Assembly: GCF_000814005.1 (NCBI RefSeq)
Contig: NZ_JWLK01000002.1
Coordinates: 248,001 to 312,000 of the forward strand
Reading direction: 5' to 3'
Source of the DNA: Ruegeria sp. ANG-S4
GTDB lineage: Bacteria > Pseudomonadota > Alphaproteobacteria > Rhodobacterales > Rhodobacteraceae
Length of the DNA: 64,000 nucleotides
The position numbers and the translations under genes were made by a program. Shown here one piece after another: positions 27,839 through 37,112 of this stretch. The notes under the pieces were generated by a model. It searched no databases and was not told where the DNA came from. It saw nothing but the letters and a program-made list of their open reading frames with translations. Numbering within the stretch: position 1 is the stretch's first letter; every line of letters begins with the position of its first letter.

Positions 27839-29182
27839 TTACTGTGATGGACCATTCGGACGGAATGCCGACAAGCCCTTGAGGATGTCAATCGCGTAGG
27901 CCAGTTGATAGTCCTGTTCGCGCAGCTCTGCAGTTGCTTCGGCCTTGGCACGATCTTCTTCGATCTGGCGGATTTCGTCCTCGCTGAGGCTGTCATTGTT
28001 CAGGCTGCCGCGCAGATCCGCCTCGGACCGGGTATTGGCATTGGCCTCGTCGTCCTCGTCACTTGCGGGTTCCGGACGCGGTTGTTCAACGATGATGTCA
28101 GGGCTGACACCCAAGGCCTGAATAGATCGACCGGACGGTGTGTAATAGCGCGACGTCGTCAGGCGCATTGCACCATCGCCGCGCAATGGCATAACCGTCT
28201 GAACCGACCCCTTGCCGAAGCTTTTCGTGCCGACGACAATGGCGCGGTTGTGATCCTGAAGCGCACCGGCCACAATCTCTGACGCCGATGCAGAACCGCC
28301 ATTGATCAGAACAACAATCGGCTTGCCGCCTGTCAGATCGCCAGCAGTCGCATTGAACCGCTCGCCATCCGCCGGATCGCGCCCGCGGGTCGAGACGATC
28401 TCACCCTCGTCCAGAAACGCGTCCGAGACCTTGATGGCCTGTGTCAACAACCCGCCCGGATTATTGCGCAGGTCCAACACGACGCCGTTGACGTTTTCCA
28501 AGCCACCGGCTTCTTCAATTTGTTCCTCAAGCCCTTCTTTCAGGTTCGGATAGGTTTGGTCGTTGAACGTCGTCACCCGCAAGACGACGCTTGTGCCTTC
28601 GGTCCGGGCACGTACGGCCGTCAGCTTGATGGTGTCCCGAATGATCGTCACGTCAAAAGGCTCGGGCTCACCTTCTCGCACGATGGTAATCACGATTTCT
28701 GAACCGACCGGACCGCGCATCAGATCAACAGCCGAATCCAGTGTCAGGCCCAGAATGCTCTCGCCATCAACATGCGTGATAAAGTCACCAGCCTCGATTC
28801 CTGCCTCGTCCGCAGGCGTCTCATCAATCGGTGAAACAACTTTGACAAAGCCTTCCTCTTGCGTGACTTCGATGCCCAATCCACCAAACTCACCACGTGT
28901 CTGCACGCGCATCTGTTCGGCGTCATCGGGGGACAGATAGCTTGAATGCGGGTCAAGCGAAGTCAGCATTCCATCAATCGCCGCTTCGATCAGATCATCC
29001 GTTTCGACTTCTTCGACATATTGTGCACGAATGCGTTCGAAGATATCGCCAAACAAATCCAGTTGCTGATAAACGTCGGCTTTGCTTTCCGCCTCTTGCG
29101 CCAACAATGGACCGGCGATCTGCGTTGTTGCGACTATCCCTGCCACGGTACCGGCCAATCCGGCCATTACAAATTTCTTCAT
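27839..29182 (-). CDS. ctpA: S41-family C-terminal processing protease
   Basis: 447 residues. Signal peptide or anchor at the N-terminus (MKKFVMAGLAGTVAGIVATT), PDZ domain around residues 90-165 (GGLGIEVTQEEGFVKVVSPI), then the S41 protease core with LDLRNNPGGLL and the Ser-Lys region GTKSFGKGSVQTVMP. An acidic linker precedes the C-terminus. It trims C-termini of periplasmic proteins or peptidoglycan enzymes. It follows the EnvC-like gene by six bases; the envC-ctpA-gpmI order is widespread in proteobacteria. Confidence 0.95.
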   Translation of the reverse strand: MKKFVMAGLAGTVAGIVATTQIAGPLLAQEAESKADVYQQLDLFGDIFERIRAQYVEEVETDDLIEAAIDGMLTSLDPHSSYLSPDDAEQMRVQTRGEFGGLGIEVTQEEGFVKVVSPIDETPADEAGIEAGDFITHVDGESILGLTLDSAVDLMRGPVGSEIVITIVREGEPEPFDVTIIRDTIKLTAVRARTEGTSVVLRVTTFNDQTYPNLKEGLEEQIEEAGGLENVNGVVLDLRNNPGGLLTQAIKVSDAFLDEGEIVSTRGRDPADGERFNATAGDLTGGKPIVVLINGGSASASEIVAGALQDHNRAIVVGTKSFGKGSVQTVMPLRGDGAMRLTTSRYYTPSGRSIQALGVSPDIIVEQPRPEPASDEDDEANANTRSEADLRGSLNNDSLSEDEIRQIEEDRAKAEATAELREQDYQLAYAIDILKGLSAFRPNGPSQ

Positions 29183-29188
29183 ACTCGT

Positions 29189-30322
29189 TTATCCATCCTT
29201 GTTCGTCCGGAACCACGTGTCCGGATCAACGGGGCTGTTATCTTGTCTTACCTCTATATAGAGCGTTTCTGATCGGTCAGTTCCAGTGCCATCACCGCTT
29301 GTTGACATAATAGCGCCGATTCCCGGCGTTTCTCCGGGCATCAGTCCCACTGGTGCCCCTTCTGGGATCACCTGGCCGGCTTGACCATAAACCTCCTGCA
29401 GGCCCGCGAAGACAAACAGCAATCCCGGCTGCGGTTCCAAAATGACCAGATTCCCCAGGTCAAGCAACGGCCCGCGGTAACGGATCGTAGCCGCCGTCGG
29501 CGACACGACCAGCGCGCGCGGTCGTGTGCCCAGCACCATACCCGGCCGCGTCACCCCGGCAGCGTCCGTTTCGCCCGCCCGGTGAAGGATTACGGCCTGA
29601 GTCGGCAATTCGATCTGACCTTTTTGTGTCGATACATCGGCGTCCGTCTCGGCAATCTCTCCGCCCGATATCTGAGATAGGCCGCTGGCAAACCCGTCCA
29701 ACGTTTCAGTGGACGAGATCAGAATTGCTGTACGCACCGGATCTTCGACAAATCGTTGGGGCAAGTCGGTACGGTCGGCGATGGCCTTGCTCAGCTGCGT
29801 GCGCGCGTCCTGAACACCGGTCAGGCCCTCGGTCAGCGTATCAGCCGCACTTTGTTGCAAACTGCGCAACGTCTGCACTTCGGTCAGGTCTTGGGCCAGA
29901 GATTGTGCACGCGCGTTCAGGCCCGGAGTCACTTCGGACAACATCATGCCAGTCCGCGCCGCGCCCAATGGCCCCGAAGGGTGCAGCATCAGGACCGGTG
30001 GGGCAGTTGTTTCAATTGTCTGTAGAACGCCAAGCAGTTGGGCCACGTCTTGTTCACGCACCTGCAGTTCGGCGACCAATTGTGCTTCGCGCAGCGCAGC
30101 ACGACGCAGGCCATCGCGCATTGCGGCCAAACCTGTTTCATAGGCCTGAATGGTTTCCGTGAGCGCGCTTACCCTGTCTCGTGCACTGTCCGCTTCCGTC
30201 AACGCGACCGAGGCCTGTTCCAGCAATGCAGCCGCCTCAAGCGCGGCCTGCGAGGGGTCACTTTGCGCGACCGCACCACCGGGGAATAGGGCGATTGCCA
30301 GAAAAAGCGCGCGTACCTTCAT
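29189..30322 (-). CDS. EnvC-like murein hydrolase activator (degenerate M23 domain)
   Basis: 377 residues from ATG 30322, which overlaps the gpmI stop by 4 bases. Signal peptide (ending near GGAVAQ), a long coiled coil (about residues 25-200), and a C-terminal LytM-like domain. The domain has the fold pattern (TIRYRGPLLDLGNLVILEPQ) but lacks the zinc ligands of active M23 enzymes: no HxxxD before it, and the usual HLHFE position reads TLYIEVR. This is the state of EnvC, which activates amidases rather than cutting murein. Confidence 0.88.
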   Translation of the reverse strand: MKVRALFLAIALFPGGAVAQSDPSQAALEAAALLEQASVALTEADSARDRVSALTETIQAYETGLAAMRDGLRRAALREAQLVAELQVREQDVAQLLGVLQTIETTAPPVLMLHPSGPLGAARTGMMLSEVTPGLNARAQSLAQDLTEVQTLRSLQQSAADTLTEGLTGVQDARTQLSKAIADRTDLPQRFVEDPVRTAILISSTETLDGFASGLSQISGGEIAETDADVSTQKGQIELPTQAVILHRAGETDAAGVTRPGMVLGTRPRALVVSPTAATIRYRGPLLDLGNLVILEPQPGLLFVFAGLQEVYGQAGQVIPEGAPVGLMPGETPGIGAIMSTSGDGTGTDRSETLYIEVRQDNSPVDPDTWFRTNKDG

Positions 30323-31836
30323 GAAATAAGGCTCTCGCCAGTCATTTCGGGCGGCTTTGGCAGACCCATCAAATCCAAAATGGTCGGTGCCAAATCGGAA
30401 AGGCGGCCATCGTGCAGCGACGCACCGACAGGGCCACCAACCAACGCAACTGGAACCGGGTTCAGGGTATGCGCGGTATGCGGACCACCGGTTTCCGGGT
30501 CTATCATCATTTCGCAGTTGCCGTGATCGGCGGTAACGATCATTGCACCACCCGCGTTTTTGAGCGCCGCGACAACCTTTCCAAGCCCCTGATCCACCGC
30601 TTCGCATGCCCTTATCGCTGCCTGAAGATCACCGGTATGACCAACCATGTCGGGGTTGGCGTAGTTTGTAACGATCAGATCGTATCCTGCCTCTATTGCC
30701 TCGACAAATTTTTGGGTCACTTCAGGGGCCGACATTTCAGGTTGCAGATCATACGTCGCGACCTTCGGCGATTTGGGCATGAAGCGATCTTCGCCGTCCT
30801 CGGGCGTTTCCTTTCCGCCATTCAGAAAAAAGGTCACGTGGGGGTACTTTTCCGTTTCCGCCAGGCGGAATTGCCGCAACCCGTGTTTGGCAACCCATTC
30901 CCCCAGCGTGTTCACGATCTCACGCTTCGGAAACACGGTCGTCATGTACGCATTATGGCTGTCCGAGTACTCAACCATACCCAGCAACGCTGCCAGCGTG
31001 GGGCGAGGCCCGGTATCGAACTCCGAAAACCCGGGCTCGCCGATTGCCCGCAGGATTTCACGAGCCCGATCGGCGCGGAAATTCAGGCAAAAAAAACCGT
31101 CTCCATCCTTTGCGCCGTCGAAATCCGGCAGAACGGTTGGTTCGATAAACTCATCGGTCTGGGACAGAGCATAGGCCTGATCCACTGCGGACTGCGCAGA
31201 CCCGGCTTCCCGACCCTGCCCTTTGATCATGGCATCGTATGCTTTGGACACGCGTTCCCACCGATTGTCCCGATCCATTGCGAAATAACGGCCACAAACC
31301 GTCACGATCCGGGCATTGTCCGGCAATTGCCTTTCCAACTCCGCAATGTACCCGGCCGCCGATTTGGGCGCGACGTCCCGTCCATCTGTAACGGCGTGCA
31401 ACGCAACTGGGACACCGGCATCCGTAATGGCTTTCGTGGCGGCAAGAATGTGAGTCAGATGCCCATGCACGCCGCCATCCGACACCAGACCCATCAGATG
31501 CGCCGTTCCACCGTTGGCTTTCACCTTGGCGATAAAGGCGTTCAAGGCTGCGTTTTCGAAGAAAGAGCCATCCTCAATCGCAAGATCGATCTGCCCGAGG
31601 TCCATCGCAACGACCCGGCCCGCTCCGATATTGGTATGACCCACCTCAGAATTCCCCATTTGGCCACTTGGCAAGCCGACATCGGGCCCATGGGTGATCA
31701 GTTTGGCGTGTGGGCCATGTGACATGATCGCATCAAAGGTCGGCGTGTTCGCCAGCAACGGCGCATTCGCCTCTGGGTTATCCGAAAGTCCCCAACCGTC
31801 GAGAATGCACAGAACTACGGGTTTGGGGGCGGTCAT
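30319..31836 (-). CDS. gpmI: 2,3-bisphosphoglycerate-independent phosphoglycerate mutase
   Basis: 505 residues. N-terminal metal site CILDGWGLSDN, catalytic Ser63 in GQMGNSEVGHTNIGAGR, and the late ADHGNCEMM metal site are all present. It interconverts 3- and 2-phosphoglycerate in glycolysis with two Mn2+ ions. It is the upstream gene of the gpmI-envC-ctpA set. Confidence 0.97.
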   Translation of the reverse strand: MTAPKPVVLCILDGWGLSDNPEANAPLLANTPTFDAIMSHGPHAKLITHGPDVGLPSGQMGNSEVGHTNIGAGRVVAMDLGQIDLAIEDGSFFENAALNAFIAKVKANGGTAHLMGLVSDGGVHGHLTHILAATKAITDAGVPVALHAVTDGRDVAPKSAAGYIAELERQLPDNARIVTVCGRYFAMDRDNRWERVSKAYDAMIKGQGREAGSAQSAVDQAYALSQTDEFIEPTVLPDFDGAKDGDGFFCLNFRADRAREILRAIGEPGFSEFDTGPRPTLAALLGMVEYSDSHNAYMTTVFPKREIVNTLGEWVAKHGLRQFRLAETEKYPHVTFFLNGGKETPEDGEDRFMPKSPKVATYDLQPEMSAPEVTQKFVEAIEAGYDLIVTNYANPDMVGHTGDLQAAIRACEAVDQGLGKVVAALKNAGGAMIVTADHGNCEMMIDPETGGPHTAHTLNPVPVALVGGPVGASLHDGRLSDLAPTILDLMGLPKPPEMTGESLIS

Positions 31837-31923
31837 TGATGCTCTCCGGTTACTGCTCGTGACGTCTCTTCTATCCCGTGGCTGCGCAGGGGTGAACCGC
31901 CTTTTGCGGCGCTTTAGACAGAA

Positions 31924-33600
31924 TTAACTTTCCGAGTTCTTGTAGTCTGTGTAGGGCCGCGCCGTGCGATTGCGGTACTTGACCGTCAATTCCAAAGGAA
32001 TATCGTTTTCGTCGTAGATGCCGATTACCACACCCGTGCCACCGCTTTTGCCCCGCATTTCCATCAATTGTTGACGTGATCGGGTGGTACGTTGTGACGG
32101 TCGCCGGGTCCATTCGAACAGGTGATCATACATCTGCGAAATGACTCCCGCATGCGCGTCACTGTTGCCCAGGTCCGTCAGTTCATCGGGGTCGTTTTCC
32201 AGGTCGAACAAAAGCGGACGGTAGCCGCCTTCGCAGTGGATCAGCTTCCACTTTTTGTTTGTTACCATGAACATAACCGCATCCCGAACCGAAGCGCCCA
32301 GCATCTGGGCGATTGGAGATGCCGAGTAATCATATTCGCAGATCGCGACCTTTCGGGGCGTCCGGCTCGCATGTCCACGCAGGATCGGCAACAAGGAGTG
32401 GCCTTCGAGGATGTGATCCGCAATTGTTCCACCGGCCATATCGACGAAAGTGGGCGCCAGATCGATGGACTCGACAAGTTCATCGCAAGTCGTGCCGCGT
32501 GTCGCATCAGCCTCGGGCGACGGATCATAGATGATCAGCGGCATCTTGGTCGAAGCATCGTGGAAAAAGGTTTTCTCTCCCATCCAATGATCGCCCAGAA
32601 AATCGCCGTGGTCCGACGTCAGAACGATCATGGTATCCCGCATCCGCCCTGTCTGCTCCATCCAGTCAAACAACCGACCCATCTGGTCGTCAGCTTGCTT
32701 TATCAGGCCCATATACGCCGGGATCACCAAGTCACGCACGTCCTGACGCGAAAATGCCTGACCAACCTTGGTATCCATAAACGCCTTCAAAACCGGATGC
32801 GCATTCTGCCGCTCGGCCTCGGATCTGACCACCGGCAAAACATGCTCGGCGCCATACATCGAGGCATAGGGTTCGGGCACGATGTAGGGCCAGTGCGGTT
32901 TGATATAGCTGAGGTGACAGCACCAGGGACCGGCATGGCTTTCCATAAACTCGATACCGCGCGTCGTCAGATACGGCGTTTCGCTGTCCTCTTCGGCGAT
33001 ATTGGCGGCTTGAGATGAGTTTTTAAGAAACCAACCTGACAATACGTTGCCATCCGCATCCAGCCCCGAGTTTGCAAAATCGTGCCAGGGGTTGTCGCCT
33101 TCATAACCTCGATCGGCCAGAAATTCGTTGTATTTCTTGGCTCCGTTTGGGTCATAAAAGCCGTCCGGCCCTTCCGGGCGCATGCCGTCGTCACGCTCGA
33201 ACACGTCAAAACCACACTCTGCCACGCGCGCGCCGATGATACTGTCCGGCTCTAGCCCCAGTCGCGCCATACCTTCCGCATCCGCAGCCATGTGGGTTTT
33301 GCCGACCAACCAGCAATCCATCCCCGCATTGCGCAGATGATCGCCCATCGTCATCTCACCGACTTTCAGCGGGATGTTGTTCCAAGATGCGCCGTGAGAA
33401 TGGACATAACGCCCGGTGTACGCGGACATCCGGGACGACCCACATATCGGCGACTGGATGTAAGCGCGGGTGAAGCGGACGCCCATTGCGGCCAATCGAT
33501 CGATGTTGGGTGTGTTAAGGTGCGGATGTCCATAGCAGCTCAGGTAGTCCCAACGCAGCTGATCGAACATAATGAAAAGGATGTTCTTGGCTTTGCTCAT
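31924..33600 (-). CDS. Sulfatase/phosphonate monoester hydrolase family enzyme
   Basis: 558 residues, alkaline-phosphatase fold. Metal site FIMFDQLRWD at the N-terminus, the formylglycine motif as ICGSSRMSAYTGRY with Cys53, and the second metal site LTSDHGDFLGDH. The full length, C-terminal extension and GKTHM block resemble phosphonate monoester hydrolases and choline-sulfatase relatives. Cys53 should be converted to formylglycine. The motif has Ser-Ser after Gly rather than the classic CxPSR, so the substrate (sulfate, phosphate or phosphonate ester) is open. No signal peptide: cytosolic. Sits 15 bases downstream of nqrM. Confidence 0.85.
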   Translation of the reverse strand: MSKAKNILFIMFDQLRWDYLSCYGHPHLNTPNIDRLAAMGVRFTRAYIQSPICGSSRMSAYTGRYVHSHGASWNNIPLKVGEMTMGDHLRNAGMDCWLVGKTHMAADAEGMARLGLEPDSIIGARVAECGFDVFERDDGMRPEGPDGFYDPNGAKKYNEFLADRGYEGDNPWHDFANSGLDADGNVLSGWFLKNSSQAANIAEEDSETPYLTTRGIEFMESHAGPWCCHLSYIKPHWPYIVPEPYASMYGAEHVLPVVRSEAERQNAHPVLKAFMDTKVGQAFSRQDVRDLVIPAYMGLIKQADDQMGRLFDWMEQTGRMRDTMIVLTSDHGDFLGDHWMGEKTFFHDASTKMPLIIYDPSPEADATRGTTCDELVESIDLAPTFVDMAGGTIADHILEGHSLLPILRGHASRTPRKVAICEYDYSASPIAQMLGASVRDAVMFMVTNKKWKLIHCEGGYRPLLFDLENDPDELTDLGNSDAHAGVISQMYDHLFEWTRRPSQRTTRSRQQLMEMRGKSGGTGVVIGIYDENDIPLELTVKYRNRTARPYTDYKNSES

Positions 33601-33615
33601 GCCAAGAGTGGTAGC

Positions 33616-33846
33616 TTAGCCTTCCATCCGTTGCAGCATCTTTTTCGCGCGTTTGCACTGCAACTGGTCACGCAGCGGGCTGTCCGGGTCGATGTCCTTC
33701 TGACAGACGACACATTTATCTGCGCCAGAGATCGCATTCAGGCCGCCGCAGCTGCCCTTGATGGTCTTACCCATAAGCATCACGCCCAGCGACATGCCGA
33801 CCATAACAATCAAAAGCAGCCCGAAAGCCAGAAGAAAGGTAATCAT
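33616..33846 (-). CDS. nqrM: Na+-NQR maturation factor NqrM
   Basis: 76 residues: one N-terminal membrane span (FLLAFGLLLIVMVGMSLGVM), then GSCGGLNAI (Cys33) and KCVVCQ (Cys45, Cys48), the signature of NqrM (DUF539). It is needed to assemble the Fe site between NqrD and NqrE. It follows apbE by 15 bases, an arrangement found at the end of nqr operons; here the pair is separated from nqrF by several genes. Confidence 0.93.
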   Translation of the reverse strand: MITFLLAFGLLLIVMVGMSLGVMLMGKTIKGSCGGLNAISGADKCVVCQKDIDPDSPLRDQLQCKRAKKMLQRMEG

Positions 33847-33861
33847 CTAGGTTCCTACCTG

Positions 33862-34893
33862 TCAGTTGGTCCCCAGCGCATCCTTGAATGCGCTGCTTTG
33901 TACAGTGATATAGGCATCCTCGCCGCTTGTCACATCCCGCGAGATGAAAAACACGGCAAGATCGCTCTCTTCGGCCAGTTGAAGACCATTTTCCTGTCCC
34001 AGCGCCAACATTGCCGTCGCCCATGCATCTGCCATCATGGCGTTTTCGGCCAACACCGTCACAGAGGTCGTTCTGTGGGTGATCGGCCGCCCGGTTGTTG
34101 GGTCGATTATGTGAGAATACCGCACGCCGTCCTGTTCGAAGAAGTTCTTGTAGTCACCCGACGTCGCCATGCCCAGATCAGCGACAGGTACAACCATTTG
34201 GATGCTTTGCGCACCGGATTCGGGCTTTTCGATGCCAATGCGCCAACTCTCGCCTTTGTCGTTTTCGCCCTTTGCCACCAGATCACCGCCGATTTCGACC
34301 ATGTAGTCTTCGATACCAGCCTCGGCCAAGGTCTCTGCCACGGCGTCAATCCCATACCCTTTGGCAATTGCCGACAGGTTTATCCCAACTTTGGGCGCAG
34401 CCTTGGCCAGCGTGCCAGCGTCCTGATCCAGTGTCAGCAATCGCGCCTGCCCCACAGCACCAAGCGCCGCTTGTATTTCTGCGTCCGAGGGTACCGGGTC
34501 CTCGGGTTTGCGCGGTCCGAACCCCCACAATTCGATCAAGGGCCCAAGCGTGACATCGAACGTACCACCGGACTTTTCGTGCACATCGTTGGCCGCTGCA
34601 ATCACATGCGCAAATTCGGCAGATATGCTGACAGGATCGGTGCTGCTTGAGGCAGAGAAGACCGAAACCTCTGAGTTCGGGTCCCAGTTGGACATCTTGG
34701 CATTGACCTCGGCCAATGTCTCTTGCACCGACGAAGCCAGTGCATTCTCGTCAAGGTCCTCACCAATTGCCGTGATGTTGAACGTCGTACCCATCGTTTC
34801 ACCGGACAGGCGAACCACATCGGGTTCCTTGTCGAACAGGCATCCGGATACGAAAACAGTCAAAGCCAGGGCCGTCAGGTGGCGCATCATCAA
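33862..34893 (-). CDS. apbE: FAD:protein FMN transferase ApbE
   Basis: 343 residues. Lipobox LTVFVSGC gives lipoprotein Cys18. The ApbE core is clear: GETMGTTFNI, NLSAIAKGYGIDAVAE, GGDLVAKG and HIIDPTTGRPI. It attaches FMN to Thr of NqrB and NqrC, both in this window. Start at the first of three Met codons (34893). Operon with nqrM. Confidence 0.95.
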   Translation of the reverse strand: MMMRHLTALALTVFVSGCLFDKEPDVVRLSGETMGTTFNITAIGEDLDENALASSVQETLAEVNAKMSNWDPNSEVSVFSASSSTDPVSISAEFAHVIAAANDVHEKSGGTFDVTLGPLIELWGFGPRKPEDPVPSDAEIQAALGAVGQARLLTLDQDAGTLAKAAPKVGINLSAIAKGYGIDAVAETLAEAGIEDYMVEIGGDLVAKGENDKGESWRIGIEKPESGAQSIQMVVPVADLGMATSGDYKNFFEQDGVRYSHIIDPTTGRPITHRTTSVTVLAENAMMADAWATAMLALGQENGLQLAEESDLAVFFISRDVTSGEDAYITVQSSAFKDALGTN

Positions 34894-34953
34894 ACCTCGT
34901 TCGGGAACTTTGCCCGGCGTATGCCAGCGCCTCTGGGCAGAGTCAAACGGGGC

Positions 34954-35139
34954 CTAGAGTTTGAGCGGCAAAAACCCCAAGGCCAATAAACCGATTGCCG
35001 CCGGGATACCAAACACCCAGGCCCGCACTTGCCAACCCGGTGCCTGCAACTTCCAGACACGACGGAAATTATGACCACAGATCACGACGCCCAAAAAGAT
35101 CAGCGCAGCCACAGGCGGGGTCAAATACAGATGGCTCAT
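34954..35139 (-). CDS. Small two-span membrane protein upstream of apbE
   Basis: 61 residues from ATG 35139 (MSHLYLTPPVAALIFLGVV). An upstream ATG at 35187 has a better AGGG ribosome site and would give 77 residues. Two hydrophobic segments with a basic loop between (GHNFRRVWKLQ). Function unknown; gap to apbE 60 bases on the same strand. Confidence 0.6.
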   Translation of the reverse strand: MSHLYLTPPVAALIFLGVVICGHNFRRVWKLQAPGWQVRAWVFGIPAAIGLLALGFLPLKL

Positions 35140-35262
35140 AGGGCAGGAAATCCCAACGATGCAGCGCAGTTGCGCCAGTTTTCTCATTTGTACCCTATAC
35201 AGCGCTTTCCCCTGCGATAAGGTAGATGTGACAGCCAATTCCCAAGTCGGAGGAGACCGCCA

Positions 35263-35787
35263 ATGGCACCAAGCTCTTACCAGCCACCTACACGCGGCGA
35301 CAAGGCCGATACGTCCACCCGCAGCCAGTCGCTGGAGTCAAATTTGTCGCATTCAAACACGACCGTGGCCAAGTTGCTGGAAGGTAAAGGGGATACAGTC
35401 ATCGCGGTGCGGCCCAATGATACCATTCATTCGGTTGTCGATATTCTTCGGGACAAACGCATTGGTGCAGTTGTCGTAACAGACCAGAACGGCGCCCTGC
35501 AGGGCATTTTGTCGGAACGCGATATCGTGCGCCGCATGGCAGATACGCCCGGTCAGACCCTTCCTCAATCGGTCGAGGAGTTGATGACACGAGAGGTGCA
35601 GACATGCGCCCCAGAAGACAGCCTGAATGCCGTCCTGAAAACCATGACCGAGGGCCGGTTCCGTCACATGCCGGTTCTGAGCGACGGCAACCTGCGCGGC
35701 GTCATTACGATTGGTGACGTCGTGCATTTCCGCTTGAAAGAGCTGGAATATGAAGCGCTTAGAATGAAGCAAATGATCGTCGGCTAA
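35263..35787 (+). CDS. CBS-domain protein
   Basis: 174 residues, start ATG 35263 behind GGAGGAG. Two CBS motifs: about residues 40-100 (DTIHSVVDILRDKRIGAVVV, LSERDIVRRM) and 105-165 (SLNAVLKTMTEGRFRHMPVL, GVITIGDVVHFRL). CBS pairs bind adenosyl nucleotides and serve as energy sensors. Stand-alone CBS pairs of this form are common in alphaproteobacteria. Convergent with the phosphatase gene, divergent from the small membrane gene. Confidence 0.92.
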   Translation: MAPSSYQPPTRGDKADTSTRSQSLESNLSHSNTTVAKLLEGKGDTVIAVRPNDTIHSVVDILRDKRIGAVVVTDQNGALQGILSERDIVRRMADTPGQTLPQSVEELMTREVQTCAPEDSLNAVLKTMTEGRFRHMPVLSDGNLRGVITIGDVVHFRLKELEYEALRMKQMIVG

Positions 35788-35806
35788 GTCCTTCGGGACC
35801 TGCTGT

Positions 35807-36577
35807 CTATAAACGGGTCACTCCGTGTCGACCGGTGCACAAAAAACGGACCTGACCGCGGGATACCTCTGCCGCGGTCAAAACGTTGGTCGCAAAAGCG
35901 CCCGTATCCACCGATATTACCCCATCCACTACCGTCGGGTCCGTTACAATTGTGTGGCCGTGCACAACCCATTGCCCGTCCCGACGACGACTGTCTCGAA
36001 AGCCGGTATGACCCCAGATGCAGACGTTCCGGGGCTGGGTTTCAAGCGGTTTCGACGGATCAAGCGCCGCGTGAACAACGGTTACGTTGCCGCTGGTCCA
36101 AAGCAGGGGTCGGTCCTGCAACCAAGCCAACAAGGGCACTCCTATCTCATGGCGTAATTTGTCGGCCACCTTATCCGCTTTGTCCGGTAACGCCGAAAAG
36201 TCATTGATGCCGAAAGACGTCAAAGTTTGCAAACCACCATTGTGCATCCACATCGTGGCGGACGCCTGCGGGTCTTCAAGAAACCGCAACAGCATGTCTT
36301 CGTGGTTTCCAAGCAAGCATACTGTCTTGCGCTTTGGGTCAGCGCTGAACGCGTAAAGCAACCGTAGAACTTGCGCGCTTTGGTCCCCGCGATCAATGTA
36401 ATCCCCGACAAAGACCACCGTGCAGTCCGGATCAAGCTCTGACAGCAACTTCTGCAAAAGATCCAGACGGCCATGAATGTCACCCACCACATAAAATCGC
36501 TCCGCCGGTGCCAGCGTCGATGGCGGCCATTCGCGCTTGGGCGACAGGAACAGGTTTTTGAGCCAATTCGAAAACAT
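35807..36577 (-). CDS. Metallophosphoesterase (PPP-type serine/threonine phosphatase family)
   Basis: 256 residues. GDIHG (32-36), GDYIDRG (58-64) and GNHED (90-94) are the PPP phosphatase signature, followed by VVHAAL and VVHGHT histidines. Two metal ions are expected. Targets may be phosphoproteins or dinucleoside polyphosphates; sequence alone cannot tell. Monocistronic in appearance. Confidence 0.9.
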   Translation of the reverse strand: MFSNWLKNLFLSPKREWPPSTLAPAERFYVVGDIHGRLDLLQKLLSELDPDCTVVFVGDYIDRGDQSAQVLRLLYAFSADPKRKTVCLLGNHEDMLLRFLEDPQASATMWMHNGGLQTLTSFGINDFSALPDKADKVADKLRHEIGVPLLAWLQDRPLLWTSGNVTVVHAALDPSKPLETQPRNVCIWGHTGFRDSRRRDGQWVVHGHTIVTDPTVVDGVISVDTGAFATNVLTAAEVSRGQVRFLCTGRHGVTRL

Positions 36578-36805
36578 CTTGCCTGATCCCTACCTTGGAT
36601 ACCTTGCCTCAGCAATCTTGGAAAATGATCAAAGCGGATCGCGCTTACTTTGTGGTTAAGTTGGTGGGAGTCGTCGATGCCAGCCTCAATCCACACCCTT
36701 GAGGTAGAACGCCATTTACCGGCGCAGGAGCGCATGTTCAAATGGCTCAGGATTTTGCACTCATAAATTGTGATGCAAAACAGGCATTGGAAGGAGAGTT
36801 TGCCG

Positions 36806-37102
36806 ATGGTGACCAAGGCAGAACTCGAGATCGAGTTAGAAAAGCTTCGAACCCGCAACGCACAGTTGGAGGCAAAGTCCAAAGATGCTCCGGTTGGCAA
36901 CGGCGAAAGCGACAACGCGGCACACACACCGACTGAAGAGGTCAAAAGGCTGTTGGCCGAACACGGCATTGACCTCGCCAAGACGGAAGAATTCGGTGAA
37001 AAAGTTGCCGAAGATTTGGGGCGCCTGCAAAAATCATACCCAATGACATCGATGATCGCCGTATTCGCTCTGGGATACGTCATTGGCCGCACACAAAAAT
37101 AG
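36806..37102 (+). CDS. YqjD/ElaB-like membrane-anchored small protein
   Basis: 98 residues from ATG 36806 behind GGAGAG; an earlier ATG at 36770 adds unlike residues. N-terminal coiled coil (ELEIELEKLRTRNAQLEAK), a second helical part, and a C-terminal hydrophobic tail MTSMIAVFALGYVIGRTQK. The layout recalls ElaB/YqjD-type proteins, which tether ribosomes to the membrane. It pairs with the holin-X-like gene 10 bases on, as YqjD pairs with YqjE. Confidence 0.7.
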   Translation: MVTKAELEIELEKLRTRNAQLEAKSKDAPVGNGESDNAAHTPTEEVKRLLAEHGIDLAKTEEFGEKVAEDLGRLQKSYPMTSMIAVFALGYVIGRTQK

Positions 37103-37112
37103 AGGGTACGAC

